The position numbers were made by a program, and so were the translations under genes. From NCBI RefSeq assembly GCF_002752675.1, contig NZ_CP024608.1:682001-746000 (forward strand): 64,000 bases of DNA, in the 5' to 3' direction. The notes under the pieces were generated by a model. That model worked only from the letters and a program-made list of their open reading frames with translations, was not told where the DNA came from and did no database searches. Source of the stretch: Massilia violaceinigra. GTDB lineage: Bacteria > Pseudomonadota > Gammaproteobacteria > Burkholderiales > Burkholderiaceae_D. How positions within the stretch are numbered: position 1 is the stretch's first letter; each line of letters opens with the position of its first letter. Shown one piece after another: positions 28,890 to 36,865 of this stretch.

Positions 28890-31010
28890 ATGAAACGTCC
28901 GCTCGTCCTCGCTGTCGCCGCCGCCCTGAGCTGGTCGGCGCACGCCGCCACCCAGACCCTCCGCTACGAGATGCACGCCGAAAACGGCAAGCGCATCGGG
29001 GAACAGGTCGTCGAGCGTGACGACGATGGCCTCACCCGCGTACGCTTCATCTACAAGGATAACGGCCGCGGCCCCGAGCTGACCGAACAGTTCCGCCTGG
29101 GAGCCGACGGCACCATGACCGAATACACGGTCAAGGGCAACTCGACCTACGGCGCCGTGGTGGACGACCGCTTCGAGCGCAAGGGCGACAAGGCCACCTG
29201 GAAATCGACCTCGGAAAAAGGCGAAAAATCGATCGCCGGCCCGGCCATGTACGTGCCCCTGAACGGCTCGGCCGAAATGGCCTCGATCGCCATCGCCGCC
29301 CTGGCCGCCAGCCCGACCGGCAGCCTGCCGCTGCTGCCTTCCGGCACCCTGACCCAGCGCAAGCTCGACGAAGTCGACGTCACCAGCAACGGCAAGACGC
29401 GCAAGGTGCAACTGTTCGCCCAGACCGGCCTGGGCATGTCGCCCCAGTTTTACTGGGCCACCACCGACGCCAAGCCGCGCCTGTTCGCGGTCGTCATTCC
29501 CGGTTTCATGACCGCCGCCGAAGAAGGCTGGAATGGCGTCTCCAAGGTCCTGGCCGAGCGCCAGAAAGTTGCCGAGAGCAAAATGCTGACCGACCTCGCC
29601 AGCCAGCTGCAGCACAAGCTGACCGGTTTGACGGTGGTCAAGAACGCCCGCATCTTCGACAGCGAAAAAGCCACCGTGGGCGCGCCGTCCGACGTCTACG
29701 TGCTGCGCGGGCGCATCAGCGCGATCCTGCCGGCCGGTTCGCCCGTGCGCGGCGCCGTCAATGAAATCGACGCGGCCGGACGCATCATGCTGCCCGGCCT
29801 GTTCGACATGCATGGCCACGTGGGCCGCTGGGACGGCGGCCTGAACCTGGCCGCGGGCGTGACCACGGTGCGCGACATGGGCAACGATAACGGGCAATTG
29901 CAGCAAATCCTCGACGAAGTGGCCGATGGCCGCCTGCTCTCGCCGCAAGTGGTGCCGACCGGCTTCCTGGAAGGCGAAAGCCCGTTCTCCTCGAACGGCG
30001 GCTTCGTCGTCAAGGACTTGCCGGCAGCCAAAAACGCGATCGACTGGTACGCCGAGCACGGCTATCCTCAGCTGAAAATCTACAACTCCTTCCCCAAGGC
30101 GATCCTCAAGGACACCGTGGCCTACGCCCACCTGCGCGGCCTGCGCGTGTCGGGCCACGTGCCGGTCGGCCTGCGCGCGCACGAAGCGCTCGACGCCGGC
30201 TACGATGAAATCCAGCATATCAACCAGGTCATGCTCAACTTCCTGGCCACGCCGGAAACCGAAACGCGCACCCTGGAACGCTTCATCTTGCCGTCGGAAA
30301 AAGTGGTGGACCTCGATTTCGACTCGCCCAGGGTCAAGCAATTCATCGCGCGCCTGAAAGCCAAGCAGACCGTGATCGATCCGACCTTGGCCACCTTCGC
30401 CTTCCTCAAGCAGCGCGACGGCGACCTGAACGAGCCGTTCGTGGCCGTGGCCGACCACATGCCGCCGGATGTGAAGCGCGGCTTTTACGTCGGCACCATG
30501 AAGATCGCCGACGAAGCTGCCCAGAAGCGCTACGAAAAATCCTACGCCAAGATGGTCGACTTCGTCGGCCGCCTGTACAAGGCCGGCGTGCCGATCGTGG
30601 CCGGCACCGATGAAATGGCCGGCTTCACCTTGCAGGCCGAACTCGAATTGCTGGTCAAGGCCGGCCTGACCCCGGCCCAGGCGATCCAGGTCGCCACCCT
30701 GAACGGCGCGCGCTACACCCGCACCAGCGCCGAGCGCGGTTCGGTCACCCAGGGCAAGCTGGCCGACCTGGTGCTGGTCGATGGCGACCCGACCAAACAG
30801 ATCGGCGACATCCGCAAGGTGGCGCTGGTCATCACGCGCGGCTACGTGGTCTATCCGCATGAAATCGACAAGGCACTCGGCATCGTGCCTTTCGTCAAGG
30901 ATGCGCCGATGGTCAAGGCCCTGGCACCCGTATCGAGCAACCTGGCCGAGGGCGGCAACGATGGCGCCCTGCATCGCCTGAGCGGCAGTAGTGCCAAGCA
31001 TCATCACTAA
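28890..31010 (+). CDS. secreted amidohydrolase-family protein with an extra N-terminal domain
   Basis: 706 residues. A signal peptide (MKRPLVLAVAAALSWSAHAA) is followed by a ~235-residue N-terminal domain without recognisable motifs, then an amidohydrolase TIM barrel. Metal-site residues are suggested by HGHVG (after LPGLFDM), VSGHVP, QHINQV and AGTDEM. The C-terminal barrel end (GSVTQGKLADLVLVDGDP) is typical of imidazolonepropionase-like amidohydrolases. Substrate unknown; a periplasmic peptidase/amidase role is possible. GGGAG precedes the start, which could also be ATG 28881. The tail ends SSAKHHH. Confidence 0.85.
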   Translation: MKRPLVLAVAAALSWSAHAATQTLRYEMHAENGKRIGEQVVERDDDGLTRVRFIYKDNGRGPELTEQFRLGADGTMTEYTVKGNSTYGAVVDDRFERKGDKATWKSTSEKGEKSIAGPAMYVPLNGSAEMASIAIAALAASPTGSLPLLPSGTLTQRKLDEVDVTSNGKTRKVQLFAQTGLGMSPQFYWATTDAKPRLFAVVIPGFMTAAEEGWNGVSKVLAERQKVAESKMLTDLASQLQHKLTGLTVVKNARIFDSEKATVGAPSDVYVLRGRISAILPAGSPVRGAVNEIDAAGRIMLPGLFDMHGHVGRWDGGLNLAAGVTTVRDMGNDNGQLQQILDEVADGRLLSPQVVPTGFLEGESPFSSNGGFVVKDLPAAKNAIDWYAEHGYPQLKIYNSFPKAILKDTVAYAHLRGLRVSGHVPVGLRAHEALDAGYDEIQHINQVMLNFLATPETETRTLERFILPSEKVVDLDFDSPRVKQFIARLKAKQTVIDPTLATFAFLKQRDGDLNEPFVAVADHMPPDVKRGFYVGTMKIADEAAQKRYEKSYAKMVDFVGRLYKAGVPIVAGTDEMAGFTLQAELELLVKAGLTPAQAIQVATLNGARYTRTSAERGSVTQGKLADLVLVDGDPTKQIGDIRKVALVITRGYVVYPHEIDKALGIVPFVKDAPMVKALAPVSSNLAEGGNDGALHRLSGSSAKHHH

Positions 31011-31101
31011 TCGGCACCAGGCTTGCGCCAACCGGCACTGTCGATTCGTCCATAAGTGGAAGACGGCGCCACACTGACTTACAATCAGGTGGCGCGCCTC
31101 C

Positions 31102-31199
31102 ACCGTCGTTACCGCCACTGGCGGGAAGCGCGGCGGCATCGCCGGGGTAACTTGAATAACGCCCCGGCAACTTAGATTCCCGCCTGCGCAAGATGACAG
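31102..31199. repeat. degenerate REP-like palindrome upstream of the type II secretion operon
   Basis: The segment starts ACCGTCGTTACCGCC and ends with TTCCCGCCTGCGCAAGATG, both recognisable but mutated versions of the REP-like units at 20831 and 28658. An inner perfect hairpin GCCGGGG (31141-31147) with CCCCGGC (31162-31168) is present. The remaining ~95 bases to gspG contain TATACT (31255-31260), a possible -10, without a convincing -35. Confidence 0.5.
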
Positions 31200-31295
31200 G
31201 AAGATGACGCAAAATAGCCCGCAGTTGAATAGCGACGGCGGGCGTTATTGGCCTTATACTCCGACTCATCGTAGAACTTACATCACTGACTGACT

Positions 31296-31748
31296 ATGAA
31301 ACTCGCTGCACACCGTTCCATCCGCCAGCGCTTCGCGCGCGGCTTTACCCTTGTTGAAATCATGGTGGTGGTGGTCATCATCGGCATTCTCGGCGCGCTG
31401 GTCGTGCCCAAGCTGATGAACCGTACCGTCCAGGCGCGCATCACCGCCGCCAAGGTCGATATCGCCAACCTGATGCAAGCCCTCAAGCTGTACAAGCTGG
31501 ACAACCAGCGCTACCCGACCACCGAACAAAGCCTGCAGGCGCTGGTCGTCAAGCCGACCAACGGCCCGACCGCCAACGGCTGGAAGACCGGCGGCTACAT
31601 CGAAAAACTGCCGAAGGATCCATGGGGCAACCCGTACCAGTTCCTGTCCCCTGGCGTGCAGGGTGAAATCGACGTGTTCTCGCTCGGCGCCGACGGCCTG
31701 CCCGGCGGCACCGGCGACGACAGCGATATCGGTTCCTGGGAAAACTAG
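31296..31748 (+). CDS. gspG: type II secretion major pseudopilin GspG
   Basis: 150 residues. The prepilin peptidase site is RG/FTLVE (cleavage after G16, E at +5), followed by the hydrophobic helix IMVVVVIIGILGALVVPKLM. The C-terminal region (YPTTEQSLQALV, LPKDPWGNPYQFLSPG, LGADGLPGG) is the conserved GspG globular domain with its calcium-binding loop. It forms the pseudopilus that pushes substrates through the secretin and is the first gene of the operon. Confidence 0.96.
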   Translation: MKLAAHRSIRQRFARGFTLVEIMVVVVIIGILGALVVPKLMNRTVQARITAAKVDIANLMQALKLYKLDNQRYPTTEQSLQALVVKPTNGPTANGWKTGGYIEKLPKDPWGNPYQFLSPGVQGEIDVFSLGADGLPGGTGDDSDIGSWEN

Positions 31749-31774
31749 GCCCGGACCGAGGCGTCTTGAAGGTC

Positions 31775-32245
31775 ATGAAAGCAGTGCGCGCCAGCCGGGG
31801 CTTCACGCTGATCGAGGTGATGGTCGTGATGGTCATCATGGGCATCGTGCTGGGCCTGGTTTCGATCAATGCGATTCCGAGCCCGCGCCAGAATCTCGAA
31901 GATGAGGCGCGCCGCCTTGCCCTGCTGCTGCAGCTGGCGCGCGACGAGGCCATCGTGCGCAACCGGCTGGTGGCCTTCGAGGCCGATACCGAACGTTACC
32001 GCTTCCTGGTGCGCAATGAAGCGGTCTGGGAACCGGTCACGCGCGACGACCTGCTGCGCGAGCGTCCCTTCAAGGGCGCCCCGGTGCAGTTGCTGCTCGA
32101 CCCGCCGGTATCGGTGGGCGGCGGTCCGGTGCGCATTACCTTCGGGCGCGAGCCGGTCGACAAACCGTTCGTGCTGACCCTGGCGATCGGCGACGACCGG
32201 GTTGCCATCCGGGCCGACGGTATCGGCCACTTCGTCGTCGAGTAA
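31775..32245 (+). CDS. gspH: type II secretion minor pseudopilin GspH
   Basis: 156 residues with the prepilin motif RG/FTLIEVMVVMVIMG (cleavage after G9) and a beta-rich C-terminal domain. Only moderate conservation beyond the N-terminal helix, as usual for GspH. ATG 31775 is preferred to the TTG nine bases earlier because it starts at a normal short prepilin leader. The gene is placed between gspG and gspI. Confidence 0.9.
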   Translation: MKAVRASRGFTLIEVMVVMVIMGIVLGLVSINAIPSPRQNLEDEARRLALLLQLARDEAIVRNRLVAFEADTERYRFLVRNEAVWEPVTRDDLLRERPFKGAPVQLLLDPPVSVGGGPVRITFGREPVDKPFVLTLAIGDDRVAIRADGIGHFVVE

Positions 32246-32273
32246 CCCTGTAAAGTATTTGTTGAACCAGACC

Positions 32274-32651
32274 ATGCGCCATCCCCACGACAACCAGTCC
32301 GGCTTTACCCTGCTCGAAGTGCTGGTGGCGCTCGTCATCATCGGCACCGCGCTGGGCGCCTCGCTGCGCGCCGTGGGCAGCCTGACCTCCAACAGCGCCG
32401 GCCTGCGCGCCGCCATGATGGCGACCTGGTCGGCCGAAAACCGGCTGGTGCAGATCCGCCTGGCCAAGGAATATCCGGCGATCGGCAAGAACAGTTACGA
32501 ATGCCCGCAGGGCGATCTGAAGCTGCTGTGCCAGGAAGAAGTGCTGGCCAGCCCGAATCCGCGCCTGCGCCGGGTCGAGGTCAGCGTGTTCGACAGCGCC
32601 AATCCGGAGCGCCGCATCATCAAGCTGGTCCAACTGGTGCTCAACGAATGA
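32274..32651 (+). CDS. gspI: type II secretion minor pseudopilin GspI
   Basis: 125 residues, short as is typical of GspI. The prepilin motif SG/FTLLEVLVALVIIG has cleavage after G10 and Glu at +5. Together with GspJ and GspK it would form the pseudopilus tip complex. The frame is open further upstream, but ATG 32274 begins the leader. It overlaps gspJ by four bases (ATGA). Confidence 0.92.
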   Translation: MRHPHDNQSGFTLLEVLVALVIIGTALGASLRAVGSLTSNSAGLRAAMMATWSAENRLVQIRLAKEYPAIGKNSYECPQGDLKLLCQEEVLASPNPRLRRVEVSVFDSANPERRIIKLVQLVLNE

Positions 32652-33331
32652 TGCACACCGGGCAGCGGCAACATGAGCAACGGCGGCAACAGCGTGGTTT
32701 CACCCTGATTGAACTGCTGGTGGCAATCAGCATCCTGGCCATCGTGGCGGTGCTCGGCTGGCGCGGCCTGGACAGCATCGTGCGCGCGCGCGAAACGCTC
32801 ACCGCGCGCCTCGAATCGGCGCGCGGCATGCAGCTCGCCTTTGCCCAGATGCAGAGCGACTGCGAGCACCTGGCCAATCCGGCCCTGATGCTGGGCCGGC
32901 CGTACCTGCTCTCCGGGCCCGACAAACTGACCCTGGTGCGCAATGTGTACGCCGAAAACGAACCGGCGCGCCTGCAGGTGGTCGCCTACCGCATCGTCGA
33001 CCGCATGCTCACCCGGCGCGAATCGAACGGCACGCGCGACCTGGTCCAGCTCGACGTGATGTGGCAGGCCGCCATCAGCAACGCCGACACCACGCCGGCC
33101 GTCACCCTGCAGTCGGGCGTGAGCGCGATGCAGATCATGAGCTGGGAAAACAATGGCTGGCGCCAGAACACCCAGCCGGTGGCGCAGGCCGTGTCCAGCG
33201 CGCCGCCGCCGGCCCCGGTGCCGGCTCCGCTCAACGCGCCCAGCCTGACGCCGACCGGGCTGCAGGTGCAGCTGCAGGTCGATAACGTGGCCGCGGTGAT
33301 GAGCAAATCGTTCCTGCTGGGGGGCATGTGA
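32648..33331 (+). CDS. gspJ: type II secretion minor pseudopilin GspJ
   Basis: 227 residues, with prepilin motif RG/FTLIELLVAISILAI (cleavage after G17) and the GspJ body (WRGLDSIVRARETL, FAQMQSDCEHLANP). An Ala/Pro-rich stretch (SSAPPPAPVPAPLNAP) near the C-terminus is an insertion-like linker. The start overlaps the gspI stop (ATGA); ATG 32651 is an alternative. The 3' end overlaps gspK by one base. Confidence 0.92.
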   Translation: MMHTGQRQHEQRRQQRGFTLIELLVAISILAIVAVLGWRGLDSIVRARETLTARLESARGMQLAFAQMQSDCEHLANPALMLGRPYLLSGPDKLTLVRNVYAENEPARLQVVAYRIVDRMLTRRESNGTRDLVQLDVMWQAAISNADTTPAVTLQSGVSAMQIMSWENNGWRQNTQPVAQAVSSAPPPAPVPAPLNAPSLTPTGLQVQLQVDNVAAVMSKSFLLGGM

Positions 33332-34335
33332 TGCGCAAGCCTTTTCCGCGCCGCCAGCAGGGCGTGGCCATCATCACGGCCTTGCTGCTGACCATGCTGT
33401 CGGTGACCATTGTCGCCAGCCTGTTCTGGCAGCAGCAGGTCCAGGTGCGCTCGATGGAAAACCAGCGCCTGCACCTGCAGACCAAGTGGATCCTGCGCGG
33501 CGCGCTCGACTGGGCGCGCCTTGTGCTGCGCCAGGACGGCATCGATAACCGCAACCTGACCACCCTGAACGCGGTGTGGAACACGCCGCTGGCCGAAACC
33601 CGCCTCGACCAGTACATCGAGCGCGAGCGGGTCGAGGGCGAAGTGTTCGACGCCACCCTGTCGGGCCAGATTTCGGACGCCACCGCGCGCTACAACCTGA
33701 TGAACCTGTCCAACGGGCGCGTCATCGACAAGGTCCAGGTGCAGGTGTACCAGCGCCTGCTGCAAAACCTGCAGCTCGATCCGGCCCTGGCCCAGCGCAC
33801 CGCGCTGGCGGTGGCCTCGGGCGCCGCGCCGGCCGCGCCCAAGGAACAGGATCCCAACCAGCCGCCGCCGCAGCCCGACCTCGATCCGAATGCGCAAGTG
33901 CCGGTCCCGGTGTCGGCCGGCACCGCGCCGGTCGGCCTGACCCAGCTCGACGACCTGCTCTCGATTCCCGGCTATACGCTGGCCACCGTGAACCGCCTGC
34001 GCGAATTCGCCATCGTGCTGCCCGAACAGACCAAGGTCAACGCCAATACCGCCCCGGCCGAAGTGCTGGCCGCCATCGTGGAAGGATATTCGGTGTCGGA
34101 AGGGGCGGCCCTGGTGACGCGCCGCAAGCAGGCCTACTTTATCGACGATGCCCGCTTCAGGGAACAGTTGTACGGCAAGGATCCGGTCAAGAACACGTAT
34201 AGTTTTAAGAGCGAATATTTCCTGGTGAAGAGCCGGATACGCCTGGACCGGGCCGCGCTCGACGCGGAAGCGCTGGTCCAGCGCAAGCTGGACGATCGTG
34301 TGCAGACCACGACCGTCTGGGTACGGCAAAATTAA
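33331..34335 (+). CDS. gspK: type II secretion minor pseudopilin GspK
   Basis: 334 residues. The leader QQG/VAIITALLLTML lacks the +5 glutamate present in other pseudopilins, the known signature of GspK, which caps the pilus tip. The body contains the GspK core (GQISDATARYNLMNL, DDLLSIPGYT, FAIVLPEQTKVNANTAPAEVLAA). A Pro/Asp-rich loop sits around residues 165-190. ATG 33331 overlaps the gspJ stop as TGATG. Confidence 0.93.
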   Translation: MRKPFPRRQQGVAIITALLLTMLSVTIVASLFWQQQVQVRSMENQRLHLQTKWILRGALDWARLVLRQDGIDNRNLTTLNAVWNTPLAETRLDQYIERERVEGEVFDATLSGQISDATARYNLMNLSNGRVIDKVQVQVYQRLLQNLQLDPALAQRTALAVASGAAPAAPKEQDPNQPPPQPDLDPNAQVPVPVSAGTAPVGLTQLDDLLSIPGYTLATVNRLREFAIVLPEQTKVNANTAPAEVLAAIVEGYSVSEGAALVTRRKQAYFIDDARFREQLYGKDPVKNTYSFKSEYFLVKSRIRLDRAALDAEALVQRKLDDRVQTTTVWVRQN

Positions 34336-34353
34336 GAACGAAAGCGAGATGGT

Positions 34354-35571
34354 TTGACTACTTTATATATCCGGCATCCGGCCAGGGCGGACAGCGAAGG
34401 GGCCCTGGCCCGCTTCGCGCTGGTCGCCGACGGTGGCGCGCTGATCCAGCAGGGCGATGGCGTGCTCAAGGGCATGGGCGAATTGATCGCTTCCAGCCGG
34501 CGCGTGGTGCTGCTGCTGGCCGCGGCCGACGTCACCTTGTTGCACGTCAAGGTGCCGCCGCTGTCGGCGGCCCGCCTGCGCGCCGCGCTCCCCAACCTGG
34601 TCGAAGAACAGGTGCTGGGCGACCCCGAGGAATGCGTGCTGGTGGCCGCCCCGGCCGCGGGCGCGGATGGCTTGCGCGCCATCGCCGTGGCCCAGCGCGC
34701 CTGGCTCGAAGCGCTGGTGCGCTCGGTGCTGGCCCAGGGTGCGCGCGCGGTGGCCGCCTTTCCCGCCCAGCTATGCCTGCCGCTGGCGCCGGGCAATGCC
34801 TCGGCCGCCATCGATAGCGGCGGCATCACCATCCGCCACGGCCAATATCACGGCCTGGGGCTGGCAATCGCCGGCGAACCGGCCATGGCCTTGCAAACGG
34901 TGCGCGCGCTGGCCGGCGACACCCCGCTGACCCTGTACGTGCCGCAGGAGCAACTGGGCGAGTACCAGGCCCTGTGCGCCGAAGCCGGTCCCGCCGTCAC
35001 GCTCGAAGCCGAGCACTGGGCGCACTGGATCGCCGGCTCGAAAAGCACCAGCCTGGACCTGGTTCCTGGCCTGGGCTCGGCCGGCGCCAAGGCGCGCGAC
35101 TGGCAGCGCTGGAAGTGGCCGGTGCGCCTGGCCCTGCTGGCCGTGGTGGTCAACCTGGCCGGCCTCAATTACGAATGGCTGCGCCTCAAGCGCGAAGCCG
35201 ACAACACGCGCCAGGCCATGGTGCAGATCTTCCGCGCCGCCTATCCGAAGGAGACGGTCATCAGTAACAACCTCGAACGCCAGATGAGCCAGAAAATCGC
35301 CCAGGCCAGGGGCGCCTCGGGCCAGGTCGGGCCCGACGAATTCACGTTCCAGGCCGCCGCCCTGGGCGAAGCGGTGCGCACCTTGGGCAAGCCGCCCGAA
35401 CTGGCCGCGCTCACCTTCCGCGAGCGCACCACCACCATCAAGCTCAAGCCCGAAGGCGCCGATCCGGCCCTGGCCGGCACGCTCAAGCCGGGCTTGGCGA
35501 AGCACAAGCTCGACGTCAGCGATATCGCCGCCAACACCTTGCTGCTGCGCACCGCGGGAGCCAAGCCATGA
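34354..35571 (+). CDS. gspL: type II secretion protein GspL
   Basis: 405 residues from a TTG start; the nearby ATG 34349 runs into a stop at once, and AAAGCGAG lies upstream of the TTG. The N-terminal cytoplasmic actin-like domain (~1-240) would bind GspE; a single membrane span (VRLALLAVVVNLAGL) is at about residues 252-266, followed by a periplasmic ferredoxin-like domain. It couples the cytoplasmic ATPase to the inner-membrane platform. Its end overlaps gspM (ATGA). Confidence 0.9.
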   Translation: MTTLYIRHPARADSEGALARFALVADGGALIQQGDGVLKGMGELIASSRRVVLLLAAADVTLLHVKVPPLSAARLRAALPNLVEEQVLGDPEECVLVAAPAAGADGLRAIAVAQRAWLEALVRSVLAQGARAVAAFPAQLCLPLAPGNASAAIDSGGITIRHGQYHGLGLAIAGEPAMALQTVRALAGDTPLTLYVPQEQLGEYQALCAEAGPAVTLEAEHWAHWIAGSKSTSLDLVPGLGSAGAKARDWQRWKWPVRLALLAVVVNLAGLNYEWLRLKREADNTRQAMVQIFRAAYPKETVISNNLERQMSQKIAQARGASGQVGPDEFTFQAAALGEAVRTLGKPPELAALTFRERTTTIKLKPEGADPALAGTLKPGLAKHKLDVSDIAANTLLLRTAGAKP

Positions 35572-36089
35572 GCGCCTTCACCGCCGTGAGCCGGCTCAAG
35601 GACCAGATGGCGCTGTACTGGATGGCGCGCACCGAGCAGGAGCGCAAATTCCTCGGCATCGGCGGCGCCCTGGCGGCGCTGCTGCTGGTGTACGCGCTGT
35701 TCCTGGCGCCCGCGCTGGAAGGCAGCGCCCGGCTGCGCGCCGAACTGCCGCAGCTCAAGCAGCAGAAGGCCCAGCTCGAAGCGCTGGCCAAGACCGCCGC
35801 CGAGCTGTCCGGCCAGACGCCGCCGCAAGTAACACCCATGTCGCGCGAGACGCTCTCGGCCAGCCTGACGGCGCGCGGCATCAAGCCCGAGTCGCTCAGC
35901 ATGACCGGCGAGTACGCCAAGCTGCAGGTGTCCGGCGTCGCTTTTTCCAATCTGTTCGCCTGGCTTGAAGCGCAGCGCCTGGAAAACCGCATCAGCGTGC
36001 TGGAAGCGGCCATCACGGCCTCGACCCCGGCCGGCCAGGTCGACGCCACGGTCACCTTGCGCCAGAACACGGATGCGAGTTCGCGATGA
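35568..36089 (+). CDS. gspM: type II secretion protein GspM
   Basis: 173 residues. A short cytoplasmic N-terminus (WMARTEQERKFLGIGG) precedes one membrane span (ALAALLLVYALFLAPAL) and a coiled-coil plus ferredoxin-like periplasmic part (PEVTPMSRETL-like region, VSGVAFSNLFAWLEAQRLENRI). GspM partners GspL in the platform. It overlaps both neighbours by four bases, consistent with translational coupling. Confidence 0.9.
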   Translation: MSAFTAVSRLKDQMALYWMARTEQERKFLGIGGALAALLLVYALFLAPALEGSARLRAELPQLKQQKAQLEALAKTAAELSGQTPPQVTPMSRETLSASLTARGIKPESLSMTGEYAKLQVSGVAFSNLFAWLEAQRLENRISVLEAAITASTPAGQVDATVTLRQNTDASSR

Positions 36090-36865
36090 TGCGCGCCGTG
36101 CTATGGTTAGGCGCGATCGTGCTGGCCGTGGCCCTCACCGTGCTGGCGTTCGCGCCGGCCTCGTGGCTGGGCGACGTGGTCGAACGCCAGACCGGCGGAC
36201 GTTTGACTCTGGGGGATGCGCAGGGTACGCTTTGGCGCGGCTCAGCCTTTATTGGCGGGGCGGCCGGGCCGGGCGGGGCGGTCACGCCGCTGCTGCCGGG
36301 GCGCTTCGCCTGGACCTTGTCGCCGCTGGCGCTGATCGGCCAGGTCGACATGACCCTGGCCAATCCGCTGGCGCTGACCCAGCCGGTGACATTGACCGGC
36401 AGCTGGTCGCAATGGCAGGTCAGTCCGTCGGCGCTGCTGCTGCCGGCGGGAGGCCTGGCCGGTCTGGGCGCGCCGCTCAACACGCTGGCGCTCACGGGCG
36501 ACATGCGCCTGTCCTGGACCACCCTGGGCCTGGCGCGCGCGCCGGATGGACGCGGGGTGGCGGTGGACGGGGTGACGACCCTGGAATTGAATGACATGGG
36601 CTCGCGCATGGCGCCGATCAAGGTGCTGGGCACCTATAAGATGACCATGGATTGGCAGGGGCAGCAGGCAAACGTGAATTTGAAGACGGAACGCGGTGCC
36701 TTGTTGTTGGCGGGAAAGGGCAGCCTGAACCAGGGCCGCTTCCAGTTTTCCGGCACGGCACAGGCCGCCGATGGATATGAAGAAACGCTGGGCAATCTCC
36801 TGAATTTACTGGGCCAGCGCCGAATGGTTGACGGCAAGAAAACTATCGCCTTAGAGTTTAAATGA
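36086..36865 (+). CDS. gspN: type II secretion protein GspN
   Basis: 259 residues with one N-terminal membrane span (AVLWLGAIVLAVALTVLAFAPASWLG) and a GspN-type periplasmic domain (GRLTLGDAQGTLWRGSAFIGG, FAWTLSPLALIGQ, VTLTGSWSQWQVSPSALLLP). GspN is an accessory subunit present in only part of type II systems; it resembles AsmA-like proteins. Overlaps gspM and gspD by four bases each. Confidence 0.88.
   Translation: MMRAVLWLGAIVLAVALTVLAFAPASWLGDVVERQTGGRLTLGDAQGTLWRGSAFIGGAAGPGGAVTPLLPGRFAWTLSPLALIGQVDMTLANPLALTQPVTLTGSWSQWQVSPSALLLPAGGLAGLGAPLNTLALTGDMRLSWTTLGLARAPDGRGVAVDGVTTLELNDMGSRMAPIKVLGTYKMTMDWQGQQANVNLKTERGALLLAGKGSLNQGRFQFSGTAQAADGYEETLGNLLNLLGQRRMVDGKKTIALEFK

Noticed and set aside
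28836..31139. 767-codon reverse-strand open frame opposite the amidohydrolase gene
   Set aside because: The forward gene has a signal peptide, a ribosome-binding site and metal-site motifs; the antisense frame has none.
31225..31260. TTGAAT...TATACT as the gsp operon promoter
   Set aside because: The spacer is 24 bases, too long for sigma-70; TATACT alone is weak evidence.
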